A stretch of 64,000 nt of DNA from Methylomonas sp. LL1 (GCF_015711015.1 NZ_CP064653.1:1364001-1428000); one strand, 5' to 3'; positions 36,619-46,442 are shown, counted from the first letter of the stretch. The notes: generated from the sequence alone by a model not told the origin. Made by a program: numbers and translations.

Positions 36619-38664
36619 TCAAAAACGCCAATCGATCTTGCCGTAGATCGAACGCGGGACTTCCGCGCTAAAGTCATATAGCGATATCGCGGTCACTTCC
36701 CGATATTCCAAATGTTGCGGCGAGAACAGATTTTGGGCGACGACGGACAATTCGATGCCGGAATAAGGTTGATAAGCAAGCCGGGCGTCGAAAGTCGTGT
36801 AAGCCGGAACCGACTGGCCGACCGCGTTCAAGCGGCCGACATGTCGCAAGGTAAGATCGAGCTTAGTCTGCCGGTTCATATCCAACTGCCAACGTAGGGA
36901 GCAGTGATGCCTAGGACTTAGCCCGGCCGTGTCCGGATTAGCCGGATCGTAGGGCTTTTCGATCTTCAAATGGCTGTAGTTGCCGGTAAACCGCATCCAA
37001 TCAAAAACCTGCCAGTCTGAGGAAAGCTCTATGCCGCGGGTAGTGACTTCGCTGGTGTTGTTGTACCAAAGCATGGGTTGCGTCAGTGTCGCGAAATCAA
37101 ACTGGCCTTGGCGAAACATGATCAGGTCGGTGTAGTGATTGCTGAACGCGGTAATATCGGTGGAGAATTGGCTAGTCCATTGGGTCCGGTAGCCGATTTC
37201 GGCGGCAAATACTTTTTCCGCCTTCAAATCGGGATTGGGTAACGCCCGAACTTGAACCCGGTCGAAGGGCGCCGGGAAGCCGGTCGGTGCCGTGCCGAGA
37301 GCGATGTTTGATTGTGCCTCGCCTCGCGACGGGGTACGGGCAGCCCTGGAAACCGATGCCCAGATCGAATGCTGGTCGTTAGGCGTCCACAGTAACCTGG
37401 CATTGGGCTGAACCTGGGTGTTGCCGAAATGGCTTTCCTCGAGTTTGGTGCCCAACGTCAGCCGCAAGGTGTCGTCTATCAGTGTGATGTCGTCCTGCAC
37501 GAACACACTGCCGTTGTGATAACCGAGGCTTTCGGGTGTATAGGCAATCGCGGAAGTGTTGCCGGCGGCATTGTGAATGAAGCGGTAACTGGCGCCCCAT
37601 AGCAGGTCGTGGTTGGAGCTGGGATGCAGGCGGTGTTGGAAGTCGATATCGAACATATCCTGGTCGTCCGACAAGGCCGGCGCGCTAAAGCTGACCCGGT
37701 CATAATAGCCCTGCAGTTTAAATTCGGAACCATCGCCGAGATTGCCTTCCCAGCGCGCCAGCAAATTGGCGCCGTCGGCATGTTCATCGACGTTGTACCA
37801 GGTATTGAAAGGTGGAGCGACGGTTACCGGTCCAACGGTATTGCCGACGGTTTTCCGATAGACATCGCCTTGCACGGTAAAACGATGATCGCTGGATATA
37901 CGCTCATCGATTCGAAATCCGCCCTGTACAGAGCGCCAGTCGTCATGCAACCTTTCTCCCGAGGAACCAACATAGGCCTTCCGTTCGAAAGTCTTGGCAT
38001 AAACCCGGTAACTGCCATCGTCGCTTATTTGGCCGCCGTGCCGATAGCCGGCAAAACCTTGTTCCTGATTGCCGCCGCCGGCCACCAACAGATTGCCCTG
38101 AGTATCCTTGGCTTTCTTGGTAATGATGTTGATGACGCCGTTGACCGCATTGGCGCCCCACATCACCGCCCCGGGTCCGCGTATCACCTCGATACGCTCG
38201 ATGTCTTCCATCATCGTATCCTGTAAATTCCAGAACACACCGGAAAACAACGGTGTATAAATCGTGCGGCCGTCCATCAGCACCAGCAATTTGTTGGCAT
38301 ATTTACCGTTGAAGCCACGGGCGGTGATGGCCCAAGCACTCGAGTTGATTTTCGCCACTTCTATACCGGGGGCTAAGCGCAATGCTTCCGGTATGGAAGT
38401 GGCGCCGGAACGGCGAATGTCGTCTTGGCTGATCACAAAAGCCGCGGCGGCGGTATCCGATAAGGTCTGAGATTTTCTGGAAGCGGACGAAACTTCCATT
38501 TGCATCAGGTCGTTGATCGATAAATCTTCAATGTCCGGCGTTGGCTCGCCGGCTGCCACGCCGCCAACAAAACCGATATTAAACGTAACCGATAAAACCA
38601 AGAAAGCCAGTGGGGTTGGCGCTTGCCCGTGAAACCGGCAATTTAACCGCATCGTTGATTCCAT
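36619..38664 (-). CDS. TonB-dependent outer-membrane receptor
   Basis: An outer-membrane receptor of 681 residues. The signal-containing N-terminus is followed by a plug domain (about 55-165, VISQDDIRRSGATSIPEALR, GRTIYTPLFSGVFWNLQDTM, IEVIRGPGAVMWGANAVNGV INIITKK region) and a 22-strand-type barrel (to the end, terminal Phe in YGKIDWRF). This subtype (FWNLQDTMMEDIERIEVIRG) often stands next to YfiR and GGDEF genes. Start may be 38664 or ATG 38652, which has a better ribosome site. The ligand is unknown. Confidence 0.9.
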   Translation of the reverse strand: MESTMRLNCRFHGQAPTPLAFLVLSVTFNIGFVGGVAAGEPTPDIEDLSINDLMQMEVSSASRKSQTLSDTAAAAFVISQDDIRRSGATSIPEALRLAPGIEVAKINSSAWAITARGFNGKYANKLLVLMDGRTIYTPLFSGVFWNLQDTMMEDIERIEVIRGPGAVMWGANAVNGVINIITKKAKDTQGNLLVAGGGNQEQGFAGYRHGGQISDDGSYRVYAKTFERKAYVGSSGERLHDDWRSVQGGFRIDERISSDHRFTVQGDVYRKTVGNTVGPVTVAPPFNTWYNVDEHADGANLLARWEGNLGDGSEFKLQGYYDRVSFSAPALSDDQDMFDIDFQHRLHPSSNHDLLWGASYRFIHNAAGNTSAIAYTPESLGYHNGSVFVQDDITLIDDTLRLTLGTKLEESHFGNTQVQPNARLLWTPNDQHSIWASVSRAARTPSRGEAQSNIALGTAPTGFPAPFDRVQVRALPNPDLKAEKVFAAEIGYRTQWTSQFSTDITAFSNHYTDLIMFRQGQFDFATLTQPMLWYNNTSEVTTRGIELSSDWQVFDWMRFTGNYSHLKIEKPYDPANPDTAGLSPRHHCSLRWQLDMNRQTKLDLTLRHVGRLNAVGQSVPAYTTFDARLAYQPYSGIELSVVAQNLFSPQHLEYREVTAISLYDFSAEVPRSIYGKIDWRF

Positions 38665-39090
38665 TTTTTTTAATTATTATTTGAAAAGAAGAAGGGCAAT
38701 TACTTGGCTAAACCGGCGATATTCTCACAATAAACCTTGTTCAAGCTAGTCCCTCGGACCGAGAAATGCATGGCCGGCGAACACTACAAAACTCATGAAA
38801 TTAATAAAAAATGGCCACTATTTGCCAGTAAAAACCCTATGAATTCACGGGCGTTTTGTCATTAACCAGAAAATCCGGCATTTCTCCAGGCTTATTCATG
38901 GATATATTTGCTGTTGTGAGCAGCCTCCAGGGTTAAAGGCTTTTCCAGGCCAAACAGTATAGCCCAGCAATTCCATAAATAAAGTATGGTAAACCTGTTT
39001 GAATATTCCCCTTAAATGTCGGCGCCAACCTCCGAACGGACGGAATAAATAGGATAACAACAGGCTTTGGCTTATAACGAAAATCACTTT
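38665..39090. other. Intergenic region between TonB receptor and lexA-like gene
   Basis: About 430 AT-rich bases. I find no reading frame with a ribosome site and no tRNA. Two overlapping minus-strand frames here (38896-39139) have no plausible start or family and are treated as chance. The region likely holds the promoters of both flanking genes. Confidence 0.5.
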
Positions 39091-39105
39091 GTTCTTTTAT
39101 AGTTC
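39091..39105 (+). promoter_or_regulatory. GTTC-N7-GTTC site, candidate LexA operator
   Basis: GTTC-TTTTATA-GTTC is a direct repeat with 7-base spacing, 64 bases before the lexA-like start. The same spacing defines LexA boxes in alphaproteobacteria, whereas most gammaproteobacteria use CTGT-N8-ACAG. A third, inverted half site (GAAC) occurs at 39134-39137. Binding is inferred. Confidence 0.4.
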
Positions 39106-39168
39106 TTAATGTAGCTTTACAATAACCCAGCAAGAACAAAACAAAAACTTAAACCAGAGACAAACTCC

Positions 39169-39804
39169 ATGCCACCCTTGACCCGCAAGCAACACGAAAT
39201 CATCGACTTTTTATTGCATAACCAACATAACTTTGCCCATCCGCCTTCGCTGGACCAATTATGCGTTGCATTGGGTTTGAAATCACGTGGTTCGCTGCAC
39301 CGGATTATCCAGGATTTGATTGAAGCCGGCTTGATTGAGGCAATGGATAGGAAACACCGCGGCGTACGCCTGACCGAAAAAGCCCAACAGACTAGACAAG
39401 CGCCAATGTCGACGGCAAACAGCTTGCGTTATGTCGGCGTAATCGCGGCCGGCAAACCGATTGAGGCAATCGAAGACTTGGCCTACATGTCGGTTCCCGA
39501 TGAGATCAAAACCGAAAAGTCCTGTTATGTACTTAAAGTCAAAGGTGATTCGATGATAGAGGAAGGCATTTTTGATGGCGACTGGGTGGTGATCGAGCAA
39601 CGCTGCCATGCCCGTAACGGTGAAATTGTAGTGGCCTTGGTCGACAAGAGCGAAGCAACTTTAAAATTCATCGAGCAATACCCGCATGAAACCTTGCTGA
39701 TCCCGGCCAACTCGGCCATGCCGGCCATGCGCTATCAACCGTCGCGGGTTGAAATTCAGGGCGTGCTGGTCGGACAAATGCGAAGTTATCGGCGCCCTTC
39801 CTAG
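39169..39804 (+). CDS. lexA: LexA-like SOS repressor / S24 peptidase
   Basis: A 211-residue repressor. The N-terminal winged helix (residues about 1-65) starts MPPLTRKQHEIIDFLL but its recognition part (LKSRGSLHRIIQDLIEAGLI) differs from enterobacterial LexA. The C-terminal S24 domain keeps the Ala-Gly self-cleavage site (IAAGKPIEA), the catalytic Ser (VKGDSMIEEGIFDGDW) and the Lys (SEATLKFIEQ). It can therefore be expected to self-cleave with RecA. Other targets of the LexA type, such as a second LexA, are possible. Confidence 0.85.
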   Translation: MPPLTRKQHEIIDFLLHNQHNFAHPPSLDQLCVALGLKSRGSLHRIIQDLIEAGLIEAMDRKHRGVRLTEKAQQTRQAPMSTANSLRYVGVIAAGKPIEAIEDLAYMSVPDEIKTEKSCYVLKVKGDSMIEEGIFDGDWVVIEQRCHARNGEIVVALVDKSEATLKFIEQYPHETLLIPANSAMPAMRYQPSRVEIQGVLVGQMRSYRRPS

Positions 39805-39870
39805 GCTATTCTTGAGAAAGCTTGTACCCAGTGCCGATGCCAAAACTATCGTTTGCCTAGCGGAGTCGTT

Positions 39871-39920
39871 CGTTGAGCGGAACCGAAGCGAGAAGTCGAC
39901 TTCGACTCCGCTCGGCCAAC
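39871..39920. repeat. GAGCGG/CCGAAG inverted repeat (REP-like), copy 1
   Basis: Left arm 39871-39888 (CGTTGAGCGGAACCGAAG) and right arm 39900-39920 (CTTCGACTCCGCTCGGCCA) can pair over about 12 of 14 central bases. It lies between lexA-like and the convergent DUF3581 gene. Similar arms occur at 46484-46502 and 51773-51841, so it belongs to a dispersed family. Confidence 0.7.
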
Positions 39921-39946
39921 GGCAATTTGATCGGTACCCGACGACT

Positions 39947-40669
39947 CTAATTGGTTAACAGATTCTCCAGATAACCATTTTTCCGCGCCAGATAATCATC
40001 CACAAAAGCCTGCATCGGATCGGCCTCGAATTCACGCAGCCCGCTGACGGTCAGTTTTTTGAAACCGGAACCTACTACCTCGTCACCTGATTTGATTTGA
40101 AAATACAAATAAGCCGTGGCCCGTTTACCGTTGACTTCCATTTTAGGTTCCAGCGTTTCCAAACGCGGATTATCAATATCGAGTCGCTGCATTTTTAGCG
40201 TCATACTCTCATAAATCACCAATGGCCTGTCGATGTTGAACATCACATTTTCTTTCTCCAGCATCGGCACCAATACATAGGGGAAGTTTTGTCCCGAAAA
40301 CGCCACGTAATCGCGTATCAAGGCTTCGATCATGGCCGGATCGTGATTAACTTGGCCCGAACGTTGGATCTGCAAATAGGTTTTACCTTGATTGTCGGTG
40401 ACATCGATCAGTTCGGCCTCGGTGTCGGGAAAATGTAATAAAACCCCATCGCCGACCATCCCGGAAAAGATGAAATGCATGTTTTCACTGAGGCCGTATT
40501 TTTCCAGTACCAACGAAAACAGCAAATCTCCCGGCACGCAGAAGCGTTTGGCATCTTCATCATGCAAGGGATTGAAGTCATGGGCAATTTCTTTGGCAAA
40601 AGTGCTGGCTTGTTGAGCAGCGATACGGATGCTGTTGTCGTGAGTTTCGTAAAATTCTTTTAGGAACAT
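39947..40669 (-). CDS. DUF3581 family protein
   Basis: A 240-residue cytoplasmic protein of the DUF3581 family, recognised from the N-terminal block AAQQASTFAKEIAHDFNPLH with DEDAKRFCVPGDLLFSLVL. The pattern FNPLHD...PGDL recalls hotdog-fold acyl-thioester enzymes, but no catalytic function is proven for the family. It is 12 bases after the rhodanese gene, last of a three-gene unit. Confidence 0.82.
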   Translation of the reverse strand: MFLKEFYETHDNSIRIAAQQASTFAKEIAHDFNPLHDEDAKRFCVPGDLLFSLVLEKYGLSENMHFIFSGMVGDGVLLHFPDTEAELIDVTDNQGKTYLQIQRSGQVNHDPAMIEALIRDYVAFSGQNFPYVLVPMLEKENVMFNIDRPLVIYESMTLKMQRLDIDNPRLETLEPKMEVNGKRATAYLYFQIKSGDEVVGSGFKKLTVSGLREFEADPMQAFVDDYLARKNGYLENLLTN

Positions 40670-40681
40670 GTAGTTATTATT

Positions 40682-41005
40682 TTAATAGCGTGGAACAGAG
40701 GGATCGCAAGTTACCGACCAGGCGTCTATACCGCCTTTAAGATTATAAAGCCGATCAAAACCGTATTGCTCTAAAAACAGACAGGCTTGCTGGCTGCGCA
40801 TGCCATGGTGGCAAATCACCACGATATCTTGAGCACTATCCAGTTCCTGACTGCGTTCCGGCAGTTGCCGTAACGGGATGTGTAAGCTGCCTTGAATATG
40901 AGCAAAGGCAAATTCGTTGGGTTCTCTAACATCCAGCAGCAATACGCTGTCGCCATTTTCCAGGCGTTGTTGCAATTGTAGAGCGGTGCATTGTGTTATT
41001 GGCAT
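40682..41005 (-). CDS. Rhodanese-domain sulfurtransferase
   Basis: A 107-residue single rhodanese domain. It has VLLLDVREPNEFAFAHIQGS followed by HIPLRQLPER, and the active-site loop VICHHGMRSQQAC with the catalytic Cys. Such stand-alone proteins transfer sulfane sulfur to thiol acceptors or cyanide. It overlaps the aminotransferase gene by 10 bases, so both are probably made together. Confidence 0.9.
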   Translation of the reverse strand: MPITQCTALQLQQRLENGDSVLLLDVREPNEFAFAHIQGSLHIPLRQLPERSQELDSAQDIVVICHHGMRSQQACLFLEQYGFDRLYNLKGGIDAWSVTCDPSVPRY

Positions 41006-42159
41006 AGGAATCGTTCCAAACGTTTTAAAGCGGCGGCCATTCTATCGATAGATGCGGTATATGCAAAACGGATATGTTTATCCGCCTGATAAATACCGAA
41101 ATCCCGCCCCGGCGTCACCGCCACGCCTTCCTTCTCCAATAAATCCTTAGCGAATTGAAAACTGTCGTTGGTAAACGCGCCGCAATCGGCATAAATGTAA
41201 AACGCGCCTTCGGGCTTGCAGGCAATTTTAAAACCCAACTTCAGCAGATTTTCGTACAAGAAATCACGCCGAACTTTGAATTCCAGCCTGCGTCTTTCCA
41301 GTTCAGCTTGGTTTTCCGGCGTAAACGAGGCCAACGCCGCATATTGCGAATGGGTCGGGGTCGAAATAAAAATATTTTGCGCCAGCTTTTCCGCGGCTTC
41401 GACAAACTCGTCCGGCACTACCAGCCAACCGACCCGCCAACCGGTCATGCCGAAGAATTTGGAAAAACTGTTGATGACAAAAGCGTCATTGCTAAAAGCC
41501 AATGCACTGACAGCCGGTTGATCGTAAATCAGGCCATGATAAATTTCATCGGAGTAAAAGCAACCACCCAGGTTGTGAACCCGGTCGATGGCGGCTTTAA
41601 AATCCTCTCGCCCCAGCAAGGTACCGGTAGGATTAGACGGCGACGCAATCAGTACCCCTTTGCTAGCCGCATGCCAGTTTTGTGCAATCAATTCAGCGGT
41701 CAGCTGGTAGCCGGTAGTAGCATCGACATTCACAAACTGGGTTTGACCATTGAACAAGCGCACGAAGTTATCGTTGCACGGATAGCATGGGTCAGACATC
41801 ATCACTTGTTCGCCCGGATTCAGACTGATGCCGAATGCCAGCAAAAAAGCACCCGAAGCCCCCGGCGTAATAAATACCCGTTTGGGGTCCAGTTTTACAC
41901 CATACTGCTGTTGATAGTGTTCGGCTATGCAGGCGCGTAATTCTGGCAAGCCTGCCGCGGCGGTATATTTGACCTCACCGGTTTTTAATAAAGCCCGGCC
42001 GGCCTCGATCACGCCTTGCGGAGTCGGAAAATCCGGTTCGCCGATTTCCATGTGAATAATATCGCGCCCTTCCCGCTCCAATTGTTTGGCGCGCTGCAAT
42101 AACTCCATGACATAAAAAGCGGATATACCTTGCATTCTGTCTGCGACTTGCTGTTTCAT
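40996..42159 (-). CDS. Class I/II PLP-dependent aminotransferase
   Basis: A 387-residue aminotransferase of the AspC/AlaT fold type. Key parts are EIGEPDFPTPQGVIEAGRAL, SDPCYPCNDNFVRLFNG, SNPTGTLLGREDF and the PLP lysine in INSFSKFFGMTGWRVGWLVV, followed by the substrate Arg near AYTASIDRMAAALKRL. ATG 42159 (MKQQVADRMQGISAFYVMEL) fits relatives; the frame extends further upstream without support. It is divergent from dksA. The amino-acid substrate cannot be told from sequence. Confidence 0.88.
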   Translation of the reverse strand: MKQQVADRMQGISAFYVMELLQRAKQLEREGRDIIHMEIGEPDFPTPQGVIEAGRALLKTGEVKYTAAAGLPELRACIAEHYQQQYGVKLDPKRVFITPGASGAFLLAFGISLNPGEQVMMSDPCYPCNDNFVRLFNGQTQFVNVDATTGYQLTAELIAQNWHAASKGVLIASPSNPTGTLLGREDFKAAIDRVHNLGGCFYSDEIYHGLIYDQPAVSALAFSNDAFVINSFSKFFGMTGWRVGWLVVPDEFVEAAEKLAQNIFISTPTHSQYAALASFTPENQAELERRRLEFKVRRDFLYENLLKLGFKIACKPEGAFYIYADCGAFTNDSFQFAKDLLEKEGVAVTPGRDFGIYQADKHIRFAYTASIDRMAAALKRLERFLCQ

Positions 42160-42270
42160 ACTCTGTTTGTGGTGAACTAATGCGCGGGCATGATAACAAA
42201 CTTCTTGCTTGCGCTTGATCATTCTGATAAAAAGCCCCGATTTTTTTAAAAGACCGTCAGGAGTCAATGG

Positions 42271-42693
42271 ATGAATAGTTCCACGTCAGAATTTACCTTC
42301 AAACCCTATGAAGAAAAGGAAGGTGAAGAATACATGAACGAGGCCCAGTTAGAGCACTTCACCAATATCCTGAATAAGTGGAAATCAGAGTTGATGGAGG
42401 AAGTGGATCGTACTGTGCACCATATGCAAGATGATGCCGCCAACTTTCCCGATCCGAATGACAGAGCCACTCAGGAGTCGGAGTTCAGTCTGGAGTTGCG
42501 CACGCGCGACCGTGAACGCAAATTAATCAAGAAAATCGAGGAGTCGATCAAAAATATCGAAGCCGGCGATTATGGTTATTGCGAAACCTGCGGCGTCGAA
42601 ATCGGCATTCGCCGCTTGGAAGCCCGCCCCACCGCCACCTTATGCATCGATTGCAAAACCCTGGATGAAATCCGGGAAAGACAAATGGGTTAA
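42271..42693 (+). CDS. dksA: RNA polymerase-binding transcription factor DksA
   Basis: A 140-residue regulator that works with ppGpp in the RNA polymerase secondary channel. The block [20 protein letters not shown] is followed by the coiled-coil tip with Asp residues ([20 protein letters not shown]) and the zinc site [20 protein letters not shown]...CIDC. A good AGGAG site precedes ATG 42271. The N-terminus is about 11 residues shorter than E. coli DksA. gluQ follows in the same frame after one stop codon. Confidence 0.95.
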   Translation: MNSSTSEFTFKPYEEKEGEEYMNEAQLEHFTNILNKWKSELMEEVDRTVHHMQDDAANFPDPNDRATQESEFSLELRTRDRERKLIKKIEESIKNIEAGDYGYCETCGVEIGIRRLEARPTATLCIDCKTLDEIRERQMG

Positions 42694-42696
42694 CTC

Positions 42697-43587
42697 CTGT
42701 CGGAAACTAACCCGCTCTATATCGGCCGGTTTGCGCCCTCGCCCACCGGCCCGCTTCATCTTGGCTCCCTATACACCGCGCTGGCCAGTTATCTGGACGC
42801 CCGTCGGCATAACGGCCTGTGGCTGCTACGCATTGATGACCTGGACACCCCTCGCAATGCGGACGGCGCCAGTGATGCCATACTGCGCTGTCTTGAGCGT
42901 TTTGGGCTGCATTGGGATGGCAATGTGTATTTCCAAATCCAGCATCTGGAACACTATCAACAGATTTTGGCTACATTACAGCATCAACAATGGCTTTATG
43001 CCTGTCGTTGCAGCCGTAAAACCTTGGCAAACACCCCTATTTACCCCGGCTATTGCCGCGAAGCCGGCTTTGTGGATGACGAATCAAGCGCGTTGAGGCT
43101 AAAAACTCAAGATCGGCAAATCGAATTTGACGATGCCCTACAGGGATTTATCAGCCAAAACCTTATCCGCGAACATGGCGATTTTATTGTGCGTCGCAAG
43201 GACCGGATCATCGCCTATCAGTTTGCCGTGGTCATCGACGACTACAATCAACGGATCAACCACGTGGTGCGCGGCGCCGACTTGCTCGACTCAACAGCCA
43301 AACAATTGTATTTACAACAATTATTGGGCTATCCCATGCCACGGTACACACACTTGCCGCTGATCGTGGATCAACAAGGCAACAAACTCAGCAAGCAGAC
43401 CCTGGCCGCGCCGGCGGACGACAGCCACCCCGAATCGACCATGTTTTTATTGCTGCGGCTATTACGGCAAAATCCCCCAGCTGAGTTAGCCAATGCTCCC
43501 GCCGAACTACAATTGCAATGGGCCATTGCACACTGGAAACCGCTAGCCTTGAAAAAAATTCGTGCAATTCAGCCACCAATTCACTAA
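42697..43587 (+). CDS. gluQ: Glutamyl-Q tRNA(Asp) synthetase
   Basis: This enzyme attaches glutamate to queuosine in tRNA-Asp. Conserved parts are YIGRFAPSPTGPLHLGSLYT (HIGH-type site), LRIDDLDTPR, the zinc ligands CRCSRKT and YPGYCREAG, and a KMSKS-like GNKLSKQT. The frame is open from the dksA stop (42691-42693), but no ATG, GTG or TTG occurs before the HIGH motif; the first such codon is GTG 42925, which would lose the active site. CTG 42697 is the best start candidate, coupled to dksA termination. Length (296 residues) is normal. Confidence 0.85.
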   Translation: MSETNPLYIGRFAPSPTGPLHLGSLYTALASYLDARRHNGLWLLRIDDLDTPRNADGASDAILRCLERFGLHWDGNVYFQIQHLEHYQQILATLQHQQWLYACRCSRKTLANTPIYPGYCREAGFVDDESSALRLKTQDRQIEFDDALQGFISQNLIREHGDFIVRRKDRIIAYQFAVVIDDYNQRINHVVRGADLLDSTAKQLYLQQLLGYPMPRYTHLPLIVDQQGNKLSKQTLAAPADDSHPESTMFLLLRLLRQNPPAELANAPAELQLQWAIAHWKPLALKKIRAIQPPIH

Positions 43588-43628
43588 TTTACCGCCCCAT
43601 AAGCTGGACACAGACCTAAGGACTTACC

Positions 43629-45566
43629 ATGTCGGAACATCACATCTATCCTGTCAAACCCGAAATCGCCCATCGGGCGCACATTAGTGCCGACACTTAT
43701 CAAACCCTATATCAACAATCTGAAAGCGACCCGGAAGGCTTCTGGGCGGATCAAGCCGAGCGATTTCTGAAGTGGGAGCAACCTTGGCATAAGGTGATGC
43801 AATGCGATTTTCCCAAGGGGGACATCCATTGGTTCATGGGCGGCAAGCTGAATGTCAGTGTCAACTGCCTGGATCGGCATTTGGACGCGCGCGGCGATCA
43901 AGTGGCAATCATCTGGGAAGGAGACGATCCGTCGCGTGACAGTAGATTGACCTATCGCCAATTGCACGAGCAAGTCTGTAAATTCGCCAATGTATTGAAA
44001 ACACAAGGTGTGCAAAAAGGCGACCGAGTTTGTATTTACCTGCCGATGATCAGCGAAGCGGCGGTGGTGATTCTGGCCTGCACCCGGATTGGCGCGGTGC
44101 ATTCGATCGTGTTCGGCGGGTTTTCCGCCGATGCCTTGCGCGACCGGATTTTGGACGCCGATTGCCGCTACCTGATCTGCGCCGATGAAAGTTATCGCGG
44201 CGGCAAAATCGTCCCGGCCAAAATCAATGCCGATAAAGCGGCGGCCCAGTGCCCCAACCTGAAAACCGTCATCGTGATCAAACATACCGGCCATGATGTA
44301 CCCTGGCACGAAGGGCGCGACGTCTGTTACCACACCTCCATGCAACAGGCCGAGACTGATTGTCCGCCGGTCATGATGGATGCCGAAGACCCGTTATTCA
44401 TCCTTTACACGTCGGGATCGACCGGCAAACCCAAGGGTTTACTGCATACCACGGGAGGTTATCTGCTATATGCGGCGATGACGCATAAATATGTGTTCGA
44501 TTATCAGGATGGCGATATTTACTGGTGCACCGCCGACATCGGTTGGATTACCGGCCATTCCTATGTGTTATACGGGCCGTTATGCAACGGCGCCACTACC
44601 TTGATGTTCGAAGGCGTGCCGACTTATCCGGCGGCCGACCGCTTTTGGCGGGTAGTCGACAAACATAAGGTCAACATCTTCTACACCGCGCCTACCGCAA
44701 TCAGGGCGTTGATGGCGCAAGGCGACGACTTTGTTACCCGCACCGATCGCGGCAGTCTGCGCATCCTGGGCAGCGTCGGCGAGCCGATCAACCCAGAAGC
44801 CTGGGAATGGTATTACCAAGTGGTCGGCGACTCGCGCTGCCCGGTTGTCGATACCTGGTGGCAAACCGAAACCGGCGGCATCATGATTACCCCCTTGCCG
44901 GGCGCCACCGCACTGAAACCGGGCTCGGCCACATTGCCGTTCTTCGGCGTAAAACCGGCGATTGTCGATAACGACGGCCATTTGCTGGAAGGCGAGACTG
45001 AAGGCAACTTGGTGCTAACCCATTCCTGGCCTGGTCAAGCCCGCACGGTGTATGGCGATCATGAGCGCTTCATCGAAACTTATTTTAAAAAATTTCCGGG
45101 TTATTATTTTGCCGGCGACGGCGCCCACCGAGACAATGATGGATACTACTGGATCACCGGACGCGTCGATGACGTGATCAATGTTTCGGGTCATCGGCTG
45201 GGTACCGCCGAAATCGAAAGCGCGCTAGTATTACATCACGATGTGGCGGAAGCCGCGGTTGTGGGTTATCCGCATCCAATCAAGGGCCAAGGCATTTACG
45301 CTTATGTAACGTTGAACGCAGGCGTTTCACCCAGTGACATTCTAAAAGCACAGCTGAAGGAACTAGTGAAGGAAGAGATCAGCGCAATTGCCCTGCCGGA
45401 TTTTATCCAATGGGCCCCGGGCCTGCCGAAAACCCGCTCCGGCAAAATCATGCGCCGTATCCTTCGTAAAATCGCCGCCAACGACATCGGCAATCTCGGC
45501 GACACCTCGACACTGGCCGATCCTACGGTTGTGGATGATTTACTGACGCAACGCATTCAGCAATAA
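43629..45566 (+). CDS. acs: Acetyl-CoA synthetase
   Basis: A 645-residue AMP-forming acetyl-CoA synthetase, normal length. It has the N-terminal Acs domain ([20 protein letters not shown]), the AMP-binding loop [60 protein letters not shown] and the acetylatable Lys in [15 protein letters not shown]. It converts acetate, ATP and CoA to acetyl-CoA. AAGGAC is the ribosome site. It is 41 bases after gluQ and 3 bases before the EamA gene. Confidence 0.96.
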   Translation: MSEHHIYPVKPEIAHRAHISADTYQTLYQQSESDPEGFWADQAERFLKWEQPWHKVMQCDFPKGDIHWFMGGKLNVSVNCLDRHLDARGDQVAIIWEGDDPSRDSRLTYRQLHEQVCKFANVLKTQGVQKGDRVCIYLPMISEAAVVILACTRIGAVHSIVFGGFSADALRDRILDADCRYLICADESYRGGKIVPAKINADKAAAQCPNLKTVIVIKHTGHDVPWHEGRDVCYHTSMQQAETDCPPVMMDAEDPLFILYTSGSTGKPKGLLHTTGGYLLYAAMTHKYVFDYQDGDIYWCTADIGWITGHSYVLYGPLCNGATTLMFEGVPTYPAADRFWRVVDKHKVNIFYTAPTAIRALMAQGDDFVTRTDRGSLRILGSVGEPINPEAWEWYYQVVGDSRCPVVDTWWQTETGGIMITPLPGATALKPGSATLPFFGVKPAIVDNDGHLLEGETEGNLVLTHSWPGQARTVYGDHERFIETYFKKFPGYYFAGDGAHRDNDGYYWITGRVDDVINVSGHRLGTAEIESALVLHHDVAEAAVVGYPHPIKGQGIYAYVTLNAGVSPSDILKAQLKELVKEEISAIALPDFIQWAPGLPKTRSGKIMRRILRKIAANDIGNLGDTSTLADPTVVDDLLTQRIQQ

Positions 45567-45569
45567 CCC

Positions 45570-46442
45570 GTGCGTATCTTTTTAGCCTATCTGGGGGTGG
45601 TGGTAATCTGGTCCACCACCCCGTTGGCGATTAAATGGAGCGCGGCGGACGTTAGCTATGTATTCGGGGTCACCGCCCGCATGAGCATAGGCGCTGTCTG
45701 TTTGCTGCTTTTGATGCTGATAGCCAGACAACCCTTGCGTTTGCATGGCGCCGCGCTCCGCACATATTTGGCGGTGGCATTGCAGTTGTATCTGAGCATG
45801 CTGATTACCTATTGGGGCGCGCAATTTATCCCTTCCGGCTGGGTGTCGGTAATTTTTGGCTTGACCCCGTTCATGACGGCGTTTCTGGCGGCGGCGTTTT
45901 TGAATGAGCGCAGTTTGAGCATAGGGAAACTGTTTTCGTACACCCTGGGAATAGGCGGCCTGCTGGTAATGTTCGACTCGGCCTTGGAAATCAATCAACA
46001 AGCCCTGCTAGGCATGATTGCACTGTTGATTGCCACCTTTCTATACGCCGTCAGCTCGGTCTGGGTAAAGCAAATCAACGCCCAATTACCAGCCCTGACT
46101 CAAATCAGCGGCGGCATGCTTTTGGCGTTGCCGGCATATTTCGCCACCTGGTTCTGGCTCGATCACGGCGTCTTGCCAAAGGTTATTTCCGAACAAACCC
46201 AACTGGCTATCCTTTACCTGGGCTTGATCGCCACTCCAATCGGTTTTACGCTGTACTATTATGTACTCGCTTACCTACCGGCCACCACGGTAGCCATGAT
46301 TACACTGATCACGCCGGTGTTCTCGCTGATTCTGGGCTACAGTGTCAATCAAGAGCCGCTGACTCTGAAAATTGCGATAGGGACCGGGCTGATCGTGTTG
46401 GCCTTGGCACTTCATGCCTTTCTTGAACGCCGGAGGAACTGA
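45570..46442 (+). CDS. EamA (DMT superfamily) transporter
   Basis: A 290-residue inner-membrane protein with ten hydrophobic helices in two EamA repeats (about residues 5-135 and 148-285). Typical parts are VVIWSTTPLAIKWSAADVSY and LIATPIGFTLYYYVLAYLPA, TTVAMITLITPVFSLILGY. The start is GTG 45570, only three bases after the acs stop, so the two are co-transcribed. The substrate is unknown; amino acids or other metabolites are usual for the family. Confidence 0.88.
   Translation: MRIFLAYLGVVVIWSTTPLAIKWSAADVSYVFGVTARMSIGAVCLLLLMLIARQPLRLHGAALRTYLAVALQLYLSMLITYWGAQFIPSGWVSVIFGLTPFMTAFLAAAFLNERSLSIGKLFSYTLGIGGLLVMFDSALEINQQALLGMIALLIATFLYAVSSVWVKQINAQLPALTQISGGMLLALPAYFATWFWLDHGVLPKVISEQTQLAILYLGLIATPIGFTLYYYVLAYLPATTVAMITLITPVFSLILGYSVNQEPLTLKIAIGTGLIVLALALHAFLERRRN

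Noticed and set aside
38896-39139. Two overlapping minus-strand frames before lexA
   Set aside because: They overlap each other, have no family and lie in promoter DNA.
42572-43096. Long plus-strand frame across the dksA-gluQ junction
   Set aside because: It is the alternative frame of two well-supported genes and has unnatural composition.
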